In this document: in pieces, positions 1-5,725 of the stretch
Position numbering within the stretch: the stretch's first letter is position 1
How the letters are laid out: each line of letters opens with the position of its first letter
NCBI GenBank assembly: GCA_007132255.1
Contig: SLOZ01000177.1
Span: 1-7,003, forward strand
Direction of reading: 5' to 3'
DNA: 7,003 bases
Source of the DNA: Limnochordia bacterium
GTDB lineage: Bacteria > Bacillota > Limnochordia > Darwinibacteriales > B1SED10-159
Position numbers and translations under genes: made by a program
The notes under the pieces: generated by a model
Database searches by the model: none
The model's input: only the letters and a program-made list of their open reading frames with translations
Told to the model about the DNA's origin: nothing

Positions 1-140
1 CATTTCTAGTTTCTTCTTTGCCCCTCCCACCTGCGACAGTTTAAGGGATTCGGTTGGGATTCCCTCCGGCCTTGGAAGCCACGGGAACGCCGGGCGTTCG
101 ACGATTGCGAACCATTAGCCATCGTTTCGCTATGTTTGCA
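1..140. other. Left-edge region, no assignable gene
   Basis: No convincing gene is visible. On the + strand one frame stops at TAA 42-44 and another at TAG 116-118. Either could be the tail of a gene entering from the left and ended by the terminator at 141-182, but neither tail resembles a family I recognise. Small hairpins are present: GAACGC/GCGTTC at 85-99 with a 3-nt loop, and AGGGA/TCCCT at about 43-64. They may be the 3' end of an upstream transcript. Confidence 0.35.
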
Positions 141-182
141 GAGCCTTCTGATGCCTATCTTGATGGCATCGGGAGGCTTTTT
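141..182 (+). terminator. Strong rho-independent terminator
   Basis: The arms AGCCTTCTGATGCC (142-155) and GGCATCGGGAGGCT (165-178) form an uninterrupted 14-bp stem with two G-U pairs and a 9-nt loop. A run of five T follows at 178-182. It would end a + strand transcript arriving from the left, and it insulates the macro/VWA gene pair from upstream transcription. Confidence 0.88.
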
Positions 183-247
183 CTACGCTTCTCGGGCTTG
201 GCACCCCATGAACATGATAATGTTTGATTGCCCCGTGCAGCCGATGG

Positions 248-277
248 TTGTAACCAACGCGCTTACTTCTGTATTAT
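248..277 (+). promoter_or_regulatory. Candidate sigma-70-type promoter for macro/VWA pair
   Basis: TTGTAA (248-253, 4/6 to the -35 consensus) is followed after 18 bases by TATTAT (272-277, 5/6 to the -10 consensus). The -35 lies inside a dyad TGGTT-GT-AACCA (245-256) that could be an operator. Transcription from here would leave a leader of about 250 nt before the GTG start. It is the best match found by eye in the leader; other placements cannot be excluded. Confidence 0.35.
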
Positions 278-520
278 ACGCAGACTCGGTCCGGGATCAA
301 GGGTTTCATTCTCAGCCATTCAACTCCAGGTCACAACCGGAAGGGGATTCGCATCCGGAGGTCTAATAGATGCAATACAAGTAGAATGATCGCAACCAAC
401 CGGATTCTTGAAGAACCAGGAAGCGGGCCGTGTTGATTGTCTAAAAGGCGTAGCCAGACTGGTCAAGCGCCGACCGCCGTGAACCGAGGCGGATGCACCT
501 TATGGCCGTTCATGGAATCG

Positions 521-528
521 AGGGAGGG
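521..528 (+). promoter_or_regulatory. Ribosome binding site fixing the macro gene start
   Basis: AGGGAGGG sits 7 nt before a GTG at 536. It favours that GTG over the in-frame TTG at 437 and ATG at 512. Starting at 536 gives MPLQIIQNDITK, which is exactly where this protein family normally begins. Confidence 0.75.
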
Positions 529-535
529 TACCATT

Positions 536-1558
536 GTGCCGCTGCAGATTATCCAAAATGACATTACCAAGGTGCACGTCGATGCCATCGTCAATTCCTC
601 AGATTCGCTGCTATCCGGCCAAGACGGTATGGATAAAGCCATCCATTTGGCAGCAGGACCAGAACTGTCCGCTGAGTGTAGGACGTTGGGCAGCTGCAGG
701 GTGGGCGAGGCCAAAATAACCAGAGCATATCAGCTTCCTGCTCGGTATATCATTCATACTGTGGCACCCTGTTGGTCGGCCGGCCTCAGCGCTGCCGCGG
801 ACCGTTTGGCCGCTTGTTATGCCAATGCCCTGCGTTTGGCAGAAGAGTACCAGTTGGAGAGCATTGCTTTGCCTCTGATGGGGGTAGGACAATGCGGTTT
901 TCCCAAGGACAAGGCACTGCAGACAGCGATCTCCGTTATTGGCGGCTTTCTGTTGAGCAACGAAATGACAGTCTTCCTGGTGGTTCCTGATCGGGCTGCG
1001 CTGGGGTTCTCGGAGCCACTGTACGATTCCATTACTCGATATATTGACGATAAATTTATGGATGACCTTCCTGAGGACTACAGGCGGCGCCAGGCACCAG
1101 AAGCGTTAGAGATGGCTGAAGAGTCGCCGCGCCCAATGGCTGATGGGTTGGTGCTCTGGCATTCGGAATTGCAAGCTGAGGAATACCCGAGGACCTTGGA
1201 AGACGTCGTGAATAGAGTGGGCGAGAGCTTCTCTCAAATGCTGCTCCGGTTGATTGCGGAGAGGGGTATGACGGAGTCGCAGGCCTACAAAAAGGCCAAC
1301 GTGGACCGAAGGCACTTCTCGAAAATCCGCAATGATATCGGATACCGCCCGACCAAACCCACCGTGCTGGCGTTTGCCATTGCCCTGGAACTGAGTCTGG
1401 ATGAGACCAAGGATCTGCTGCTTCGCGCCGGTTTTGCTCTCTCCCACAGCAGCAAATTCGACCTCATCATTGAGTACTTCATCGACGAGGGCAACTACAA
1501 CATTTTCGAGATCAATGAAGCATTGTTTGCCTTTGAGCAGGATCTGCTCGGTCTGTAA
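536..1558 (+). CDS. Macro-domain protein with helical XRE-like C-terminal domain
   Basis: A 340-residue cytoplasmic protein. Residues 2-160 form a macro (ADP-ribose-binding) domain: IIQNDITKVHVDAIVNSSDS, then AIHLAAGPEL, YIIHTVAP and the loop GVGQCGFPKDKA (116-127). The usual NAAN is NSSD (20-23) and the usual GGGGVD is GQDGMD (28-33). The asparagine and glycine loop important for hydrolysis in MacroD-type enzymes are therefore altered, and it may bind rather than cleave ADP-ribose or a related nucleotide. After a charged linker, residues 229-340 form an all-helical domain (AYKKANVDRRHFSKIR, KPTVLAFAIALELSLDET, SSKFDLIIEYFI). It looks like an XRE-type helix-turn-helix with an extension. I recall this two-domain architecture from many Bacillota. 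The VWA gene follows 87 nt downstream with no terminator between, so the two are probably an operon. The substrate and DNA-binding role are unknown. Confidence 0.88.
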   Translation: MPLQIIQNDITKVHVDAIVNSSDSLLSGQDGMDKAIHLAAGPELSAECRTLGSCRVGEAKITRAYQLPARYIIHTVAPCWSAGLSAAADRLAACYANALRLAEEYQLESIALPLMGVGQCGFPKDKALQTAISVIGGFLLSNEMTVFLVVPDRAALGFSEPLYDSITRYIDDKFMDDLPEDYRRRQAPEALEMAEESPRPMADGLVLWHSELQAEEYPRTLEDVVNRVGESFSQMLLRLIAERGMTESQAYKKANVDRRHFSKIRNDIGYRPTKPTVLAFAIALELSLDETKDLLLRAGFALSHSSKFDLIIEYFIDEGNYNIFEINEALFAFEQDLLGL

Positions 1559-1645
1559 AGGCCCAAACTGTCGCCTCCCATGCGACCTATGCTCGATCAG
1601 ACCATGGTATCCTTGAGTCACAATACGTGATAGGAGGGCCAAGCC

Positions 1646-2299
1646 ATGAAAAAAGGATTGACTGAGTTGGTGTTTATTCTTGATCGGAGCGGTTCTATGG
1701 GCGGTTTGGAGAGCGATACTATTGGCGGTTATAACTCCCTGTTGGCAAGGCAGAAGCAGGAGGCCGGTGAAGCCATCGTAACGACAGTACTGTTCGACGA
1801 TCGTTATGAGTTGCTGCACGACCGCATCAACCTGCGGGGGATAGAAGCGATCACGGACAGGGATTACTTTGTCAGGGGCAGCACTGCATTGCTGGACGCC
1901 ATTGGCCGAACCATTAACAAGATCACCAACGCTCAGAGCCATACAACGGAAGCGGAGTGGGCTGAGCACGTGATGTTCGTCATCACCACGGATGGACTGG
2001 AAAATGCCAGCTGTGAGTTCAGTTACAAGAACGTTCGCCAAATGGTGGAAGAGCAGAAACACAAGCACGGCTGGGAGTTCATCTTTCTTGGTGCTAATAT
2101 CGATGCTGTAGCCACAGCGGAACAGTTCGGTATTACACCGGATCGGGCCGTGGATTACGCTGCCGACAGCGCTGGTACAGCCCTCAACTACGCAGTGATC
2201 AGCGACACGGTGAGCCATTTGCGCTGTGAGGCTTCTATTCCGAAAGACTGGAAAGAGCGCATAGAAGACGACTTGGCGCAGCGGAGGAGTAAGCGATAG
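1646..2299 (+). CDS. VWA-domain protein with intact MIDAS
   Basis: A 217-residue protein that is a single von Willebrand factor A domain. It has no signal peptide or membrane segment, so it is cytoplasmic. The metal-ion-dependent adhesion site is complete: DRSGS (13-17), the threonine in RGSTALLDAI (Thr80) and the aspartate in TTDGLEN (Asp116). The conserved segments GWEFIFLGANIDAV (142-155) and SAGTALNY (175-182) match the bacterial family of this size as I remember it. The ATG has a strong site, AGGAGGG at 1632-1638, 7 nt upstream. Such VWA proteins probably bind a partner through Mg2+, and the obvious partner is the macro protein encoded just upstream. GGCCC (1560-1564) could pair with GGGCC (1636-1640) over the ribosome site, which is speculative. 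A strong terminator follows 40 nt after the stop. The physiological role is not established; TerY-like stress functions are an analogy only. Confidence 0.9.
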   Translation: MKKGLTELVFILDRSGSMGGLESDTIGGYNSLLARQKQEAGEAIVTTVLFDDRYELLHDRINLRGIEAITDRDYFVRGSTALLDAIGRTINKITNAQSHTTEAEWAEHVMFVITTDGLENASCEFSYKNVRQMVEEQKHKHGWEFIFLGANIDAVATAEQFGITPDRAVDYAADSAGTALNYAVISDTVSHLRCEASIPKDWKERIEDDLAQRRSKR

Positions 2300-2338
2300 C
2301 GAGGTGCTTTCGGAAACCCAACAACCTGTGTCTTGCTC

Positions 2339-2365
2339 AGCGTCCACCGTTGGTGGGCGCTTTTT
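2339..2365 (+). terminator. Rho-independent terminator of the macro/VWA unit
   Basis: AGCGTCCACC (2339-2348) and GGTGGGCGCT (2352-2361) form a 10-bp stem with one T-G pair and a 3-nt loop. Five T follow at 2361-2365. It lies 40 nt after the VWA stop and closes the two-gene unit. Confidence 0.92.
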
Positions 2366-2505
2366 GCTGCCGAAAGTTTTGGGCTACTACATGCATAAAT
2401 AATAAAAAACTAAGAAAAAGAAAAATATACAGAAGGTTGGCATAAATTCGTGGCGAAACATAAAATCGAATAAACTTGCCGAACGGTTTCGGTGACCCTA
2501 AAGAC

Positions 2506-2518
2506 AGGTTGCCAACCT
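2506..2518. repeat. Short perfect dyad, possible operator
   Basis: AGGTT-GCC-AACCT is a perfect 5-bp inverted repeat. The overlapping TGCCAACCT is also the reverse complement of AGGTTGGCA at 2434-2442. It lies about 190 bases upstream of the lipoprotein start. It could be an operator half-site pair or a small RNA hairpin. Function is unproven. Confidence 0.3.
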
Positions 2519-2540
2519 CATAGTGTACACCCAGATCGGC

Positions 2541-2591
2541 GGCTAGCACTAGCAGAACATGGGGCCTTGTTATTGGTGCTAGCTTTGTTTT
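2541..2591 (+). promoter_or_regulatory. Large stem-loop with T-rich tail, possible attenuator
   Basis: GCTAGCAC (2542-2549) pairs perfectly with GTGCTAGC (2576-2583), and G-T pairs extend it at both ends. The loop holds an inner AACA/TGTT stem. TTTGTTTT follows at 2584-2591. The left arm contains a tandem CTAGCA-CTAGCA (2543-2554), so the right arm could pair in two registers. It ends about 115 bases before the lipoprotein ATG and might act as a transcription attenuator or a leader structure. The loop is long for a classical terminator. Confidence 0.35.
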
Positions 2592-2707
2592 ACTGGTCAA
2601 GCCGTTGTCCAGTGGGAACGTGTATCGGTTAGCAGGCCACAAAGGCAATTGTTATGGTCGGGACCAGTAATCTGTGATGCAATGCCAAATCGAGAGGAGT
2701 GAAGACC

Positions 2708-3871
2708 ATGCCGAAAACGTATTGGTTGTGCTTGCTGGTGCTTGTTGTCATGACAACGAGCTGTACGGGTGGAGGAGGCAGTTCAGGGTATCGACTGACG
2801 ATCCCAGTGGAAGGAGAAGGAGTGGTCGAAGCGGGCGGAGCAATCAATGGATATTATGTCGCTCGTACCTACGCGTACCTGAAAGCGATTCCCGCAGCCG
2901 GTTGGCGGTTCTTGCGCTGGGAAGCCAATGAAAATTGTCCAGATTCCGACGAGTTTAATGTGCATATGGATAGGAACAAGACCATCAAGGCCATATTCGC
3001 GCCACAGACCGGTACCCAAAGTCACTTTACCGCCGGAGGTGTAGCGTTCGATATGCGCGCCGCGCCAGCCGCCACCTTCCCCATTTGGTCTACCAACGCT
3101 GGCACTGCCACAGTTGACACCGCCTTTTGCGTCGCCGAGACACAGGTTACCTACGAGTTGTGGTACGCAGTGCGGCAGTGGGCCCTGCAGAACAGCTATA
3201 CGTTTGCCAACGCAGGGATGGAAGGATCAACCACCGGTGGTGGGAGTTCCCCGAATTGGAGCAACATCGGCAAAATACCCACTACGACACACAATGAACC
3301 GGTGACCATGGTGAGTAGGGTCGACAGTCTTGTTTGGTGCAATGCCCTGTCTGAAATGTTGGGATTTGATCCGGTGTACCGGTTCTTCGGGAACGTGCTT
3401 AGAGATGCTACTCGTGTTGGGGACTGCGATGACGTAGTCTTAGGGAACACCCGTGGATTCCGGCTGCCCACGAGTCATGAGTGGGAGTTAGCTGCTAGGT
3501 ATCAGGGCAATGACAGTTCGCACGGAGCCATTCTACGAGATGGTCTGTATTGGACACCGGGGAATTACGCCAGTGGAGCCACAGCCAATCACGAAAACAC
3601 GTCGGCAACGCAGGCCGTGGCATGGTATGATGCTAACAGCGGGGGCAGTACCAAGAATGTCAAGACAAGGCTGTCTAACGGTCTCGGTGTCTATGATATG
3701 AACGGAAATGTATCGGAGTGGTGTTTCAGCAAATACTCGCTCAGGCGCGCAATCCACGGCGGTGCCTTCAACCACTATTTCCACCACATGCTTCTCAGTT
3801 TCATCGACGGTTTCGACGCATTCAGTGTGCAAAACAACCTGGGGTTCCGCTTTGTCAGGTCCCAGCTTTGA
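2708..3871 (+). CDS. SUMF1/FGE-fold lipoprotein with InlB-like repeat
   Basis: A 387-residue exported lipoprotein. Residues 4-18 are a hydrophobic signal ending MTTS before Cys19, a relaxed lipobox of the spirochaetal kind. Residues 27-98 resemble an InlB-type B-repeat (GVVEAGGAINGYY, AIPAAGWRFLRW, NKTIKAIFA). Residues 105-385 have the formylglycine-generating-enzyme (SUMF1, C-type-lectin) fold: CVAETQVTYELW, GFRLPTSHEWELAARY (250-265), YWTPGNYASGATA, GLGVYDMNGNVSEWCF (325-340) and NNLGFRFVRS (376-385). The two catalytic cysteines of true FGE are missing from the last 45 residues, so sulfatase maturation is unlikely; a binding or structural role fits better. The normal RGGSW block is HGGAF, and the following 23 codons are very unusual (see the variable-region entry). 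ATG 2708 is chosen because AGAGGAG (2693-2699) lies 8 nt upstream and overlaps the alternative GTG at 2699. Confidence 0.87.
   Translation: MPKTYWLCLLVLVVMTTSCTGGGGSSGYRLTIPVEGEGVVEAGGAINGYYVARTYAYLKAIPAAGWRFLRWEANENCPDSDEFNVHMDRNKTIKAIFAPQTGTQSHFTAGGVAFDMRAAPAATFPIWSTNAGTATVDTAFCVAETQVTYELWYAVRQWALQNSYTFANAGMEGSTTGGGSSPNWSNIGKIPTTTHNEPVTMVSRVDSLVWCNALSEMLGFDPVYRFFGNVLRDATRVGDCDDVVLGNTRGFRLPTSHEWELAARYQGNDSSHGAILRDGLYWTPGNYASGATANHENTSATQAVAWYDANSGGSTKNVKTRLSNGLGVYDMNGNVSEWCFSKYSLRRAIHGGAFNHYFHHMLLSFIDGFDAFSVQNNLGFRFVRSQL
3764..3856 (+). other. Candidate DGR-type variable region
   Basis: This is the 3' end of the SUMF1-fold gene. From 3770 to 3838, 19 of 23 codons end in C or T, and they encode N, H, Y, F, L, S, I, D and G. 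This is the set reachable from AAC/AAT by changing adenines. The exceptions are ATG, GCA, GTG and CAA. Length and end points of the fold are kept (GG before, NNLGFRFV after), but internal consensus residues are lost. The following CTGGGGTTCCGCTTTGTC (3839-3856) would be the constant 3' segment. In diversity-generating retroelements the target is often a C-type-lectin/FGE-fold lipoprotein altered at its C-terminus; TvpA of Treponema denticola is the known example. No reverse transcriptase or template copy lies in this window. Confidence 0.35.
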
Positions 3872-3881
3872 GTTCTAGCTG
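3863..3881 (+). repeat. Small hairpin across the lipoprotein stop
   Basis: CAGCT (3863-3867) and AGCTG (3877-3881) form a 5-bp stem around a 9-nt loop containing the TGA stop. There is no T-run, so it is not a clear terminator. The 140-base gap to the next gene shows no other strong signal, and read-through into the LRR gene is possible. If the preceding segment is a DGR variable region, a hairpin just downstream would fit the arrangement known from some such elements. Confidence 0.25.
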
Positions 3882-4012
3882 CCGGTGCTATCCGTCGCGC
3901 AGGAACCGAGCCGTTGGTTTGACGAGTTCAACGTTGCTGTGGACCTAGATCCATTCTTTGAGATATCTTGAGGTGTAACGAAGGCTTACCGTTAGAAAGG
4001 GAGGCGTTTGTA

Positions 4013-5551
4013 ATGGCCACATGGAAACGATGGGCGCTTCTTCTGGTTGTGGTCGCTGCCATTGTCAGCGTCACCGCTGGTCCCGTGGTCGGACAAGGCC
4101 ACCTTTTCGTTTTTGACCGTACTACGGGTACCATCAGCGACTATGTCGGGAACCAATCCCACGTGTTGGTGCCGGATCATATTGACGGCGTGCCCGTGGT
4201 CGCCATCGGTGTGCGGGCTTTCATGGATAGCCGGGACCTGGAAAGTCTCGTGATCCCGGAAACCGTGACCCGGATAGGTGGTGGAGCCTTTGCTGGCTGC
4301 AACAACCTCACCAGCGTAACTTTGCCCGATAGTATCACGGAGATAGGCGCTCGAGCCTTTGCCGGTTGTGAGAGTTTGGCCGAGCTCAGCCTTCCCCGGG
4401 ATTTATCCGAGCTGGGTGCCGGAGCGTTTTGGGGTTGTACGAGTTTGACGAGTATCGTTATTCCTGACGGTGTGAGTTTTTTGGGAACGGGAACATTCGC
4501 CGGTTGTGAGAGTTTGGCCAGCGTTACTCTTTTCGAGAACCTATGGTGGCTGGATAATGCTGTCTTTGCCGGGTGCCACAGCCTCGTCACCATCGCCATT
4601 CCCGAGAGCGTCGGGCAGATCGGTTACCAGGCATTCGCCGACTGCAGCAGCTTGCAGGACATTTTCATACCGGAAAACGTGACTGCCGCAGCACCTGGGG
4701 CCTTTCGGGGCTGTGTGAGCCTGCAGAACATCGCTGTTGCCGACTCTAATCCGTCCTATACAAGCATCGACGGAGTCCTCTTCAACAAAGCCGCGACGAA
4801 GCTTATCGCCTATCCGGTCGGGCTGGAATCGAAACACTATAGGGTCCCGGAAGGTGTTCGCAGCATAGCGGAGGAAGCGTTTTGGGGCTGCCAGAACCTG
4901 ACCAGCATGACGATCCCAGCCAGTGTCACAGATATCGGGGAACGAGCTTTCTGGAGCTGCCAAGACCTTGTGGTCTCCACCCCGGAGAACTCCTATGTCC
5001 ACCGCAGCGCAGCCCGCCTCGGCGTTCAAATTCAGGTTTTGGCCGCTGCCGTGGGCGATGCAGCGCCGGCGCCATTGTCTGACGAGCAGCTGCGACAACA
5101 GCTGCCCATGTACCAGTCTCAATTGCACGGACTTTTGGAGGGTGTTGGGGGATCCTATCCCGAAGATATCCGCGAGTTCGAGTACTATAACTCAAACGAG
5201 ACCTTGCGCGAACTGGTGGAGCATCTGTTGGCCTTAGGTTATGGCGTGCGGCAGGTTGAGGGTTATTATGACCTTTACGTAGGCGAACGGCCACGGTATC
5301 GTGGTGAGCCGTTCATTCCAGAGCGTTGGAGTGATAAATACCTGTTGGAGGCCGTTGACAGTTTCCAGGTTGACTTGGATGCAGCCTTTCTGATACAAAT
5401 CGGCCAAACCTTTCCGGAGCACATCACGGATCTAGACCGCTACCAGACCGATGCAGACTTTCGTGAGTGGATCCAGTACCTTGCAGCGATAGGATACGAT
5501 TTTCAGCGGGCAGGCAGCGGCTACCAGTTACATGTCGGCGAGTCAAAGTAG
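4013..5551 (+). CDS. Secreted BspA-type leucine-rich-repeat protein
   Basis: A 512-residue exported protein. Residues 1-28 are a signal peptide: MATWKRW, then a long hydrophobic stretch, with likely cleavage near TAG or VVGQG. Residues 69-318 hold ten BspA/Treponema-type LRRs (LRR_5) of the form AFxGCxxLxxVxIPxxVxxIGxx. Units start at 69, 92, 115, 138, 161, 184, 207 and 230, exactly 23 residues apart. A 36-residue island (DSNPSYTSIDGVLFNK, then IAYP) follows, and units resume at 289 and 312. A linker leads to two copies of an unnamed domain at 371-427 and 456-512. In this family such proteins are usually surface-exposed and bind proteins or host or partner cells. ATG 4013 is chosen because AAAGGGAGG (3996-4004) lies 8 nt upstream and it opens directly on the signal peptide; the TTG at 3968 is not needed. 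It lies 141 nt after the lipoprotein gene, same strand, possibly co-transcribed. Confidence 0.9.
   Translation: MATWKRWALLLVVVAAIVSVTAGPVVGQGHLFVFDRTTGTISDYVGNQSHVLVPDHIDGVPVVAIGVRAFMDSRDLESLVIPETVTRIGGGAFAGCNNLTSVTLPDSITEIGARAFAGCESLAELSLPRDLSELGAGAFWGCTSLTSIVIPDGVSFLGTGTFAGCESLASVTLFENLWWLDNAVFAGCHSLVTIAIPESVGQIGYQAFADCSSLQDIFIPENVTAAAPGAFRGCVSLQNIAVADSNPSYTSIDGVLFNKAATKLIAYPVGLESKHYRVPEGVRSIAEEAFWGCQNLTSMTIPASVTDIGERAFWSCQDLVVSTPENSYVHRSAARLGVQIQVLAAAVGDAAPAPLSDEQLRQQLPMYQSQLHGLLEGVGGSYPEDIREFEYYNSNETLRELVEHLLALGYGVRQVEGYYDLYVGERPRYRGEPFIPERWSDKYLLEAVDSFQVDLDAAFLIQIGQTFPEHITDLDRYQTDADFREWIQYLAAIGYDFQRAGSGYQLHVGESK
5123..5548 (+). repeat. Duplicated unnamed domain at the LRR protein C-terminus
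   Basis: Two 57-residue segments, residues 371-427 (5123-5293) and 456-512 (5378-5548), align without gaps. Shared positions are L..(V/I)G..(Y/F)PE.I, then Y, RE, L.A(L/I)GY, and GY.L.VGE or YY.LYVGE. They are separated by 28 residues. Divergence is high enough that this is an old duplication, not a recent DNA repeat. I do not recognise the domain; the helical spacing and the closing Y.L.VGE strand suggest a small alpha/beta unit. Confidence 0.7.
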
Positions 5552-5697
5552 ATAGTCCACGCGGACTCGGTGGCCCAATACGGGATGCTCCCGGCACGAC
5601 GACAAGAGCAGGCTGAAAGAGTTTGCGGTGTGGGTATTAAGAGACTGCGAAGAACCTTTCTGCCAAATTAGAGGGCAAACGAACAGTGGAAGCGACA

Positions 5698-5725
5698 GAA
5701 GCGATGACCTTAGGGTCATCGCTTC
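5698..5725 (-). terminator. Perfect hairpin between convergent genes
   Basis: GAAGCGATGACC (5698-5709) and GGTCATCGCTTC (5714-5725) form a perfect 12-bp stem with a 4-nt loop. It overlaps the TGA stop (5718-5716) of the minus-strand gene and lies about 150 nt after the plus-strand LRR gene. Neither side has a proper T-run, so termination may be rho-dependent, or the hairpin may stabilise both 3' ends. A weaker AGTCC/GGACT hairpin lies just after the LRR stop (5554-5567). Nothing else is evident between 5552 and 5715. Confidence 0.6.

Larger units (their letters stand above)
183..535 (+). other. Non-coding leader upstream of macro-domain gene
   Basis: About 350 bases without a supported gene. 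An open frame runs from codon 10 to the stop at 364-366, and a 76-residue ATG-started piece of it can be read, but it overlaps the terminator, has no clear ribosome site and resembles nothing known. The macro gene's frame is open back to a TTG at 437, but those extra 33 residues have no family counterpart. A weak CCGCC/GGCGG hairpin lies at 474-492. The only functional candidate is the promoter at 248-277. Confidence 0.4.
2366..2707 (+). other. Non-coding region before the lipoprotein gene
   Basis: No gene is supported in these 340 bases. It opens with an A-rich, purine-biased tract (about 2391-2432) that is unlike the rest of the window. It then contains AGGTTGGCA (2434-2442), repeated inverted as TGCCAACCT (2510-2518), a small CCGAA/TTCGG hairpin at 2480-2493, and the long hairpin at 2541-2584. 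A promoter for the lipoprotein gene is likely here. The only evenly spaced pair I see, TTGCCG 2476-2481 and TAAAGA 2499-2504 with 17 nt between, is a poor match. Confidence 0.4.

Noticed and set aside
136..366. Small + strand open frame of 76 codons in the leader
   Set aside because: It begins inside the terminator hairpin, lacks a clear ribosome site and has no recognisable sequence.
252..400. Direct repeat AACCAAC (252-258 and 394-400)
   Set aside because: Seven bases is expected by chance in a stretch this long, and there is no spacing logic.
437..535. N-terminal extension of the macro protein from TTG 437
   Set aside because: The family starts at MPLQIIQNDITK and a strong ribosome site stands directly before GTG 536. 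The extension is simply an open frame.
1106..2347. Long 413-codon open frame on the minus strand
   Set aside because: It lies antisense to the macro C-terminus and the VWA gene, both of which match known families with good ribosome sites. Its translation resembles nothing known, and it runs through the gap between the genes and into the terminator at 2339.
3918..3960. TTGACG as a promoter for the LRR gene
   Set aside because: No acceptable -10 element occurs at 15-19 bases downstream.
4541..5128. 195-codon minus-strand open frame
   Set aside because: It is a shadow of the LRR array, whose 23-residue periodicity on the + strand is unmistakable.
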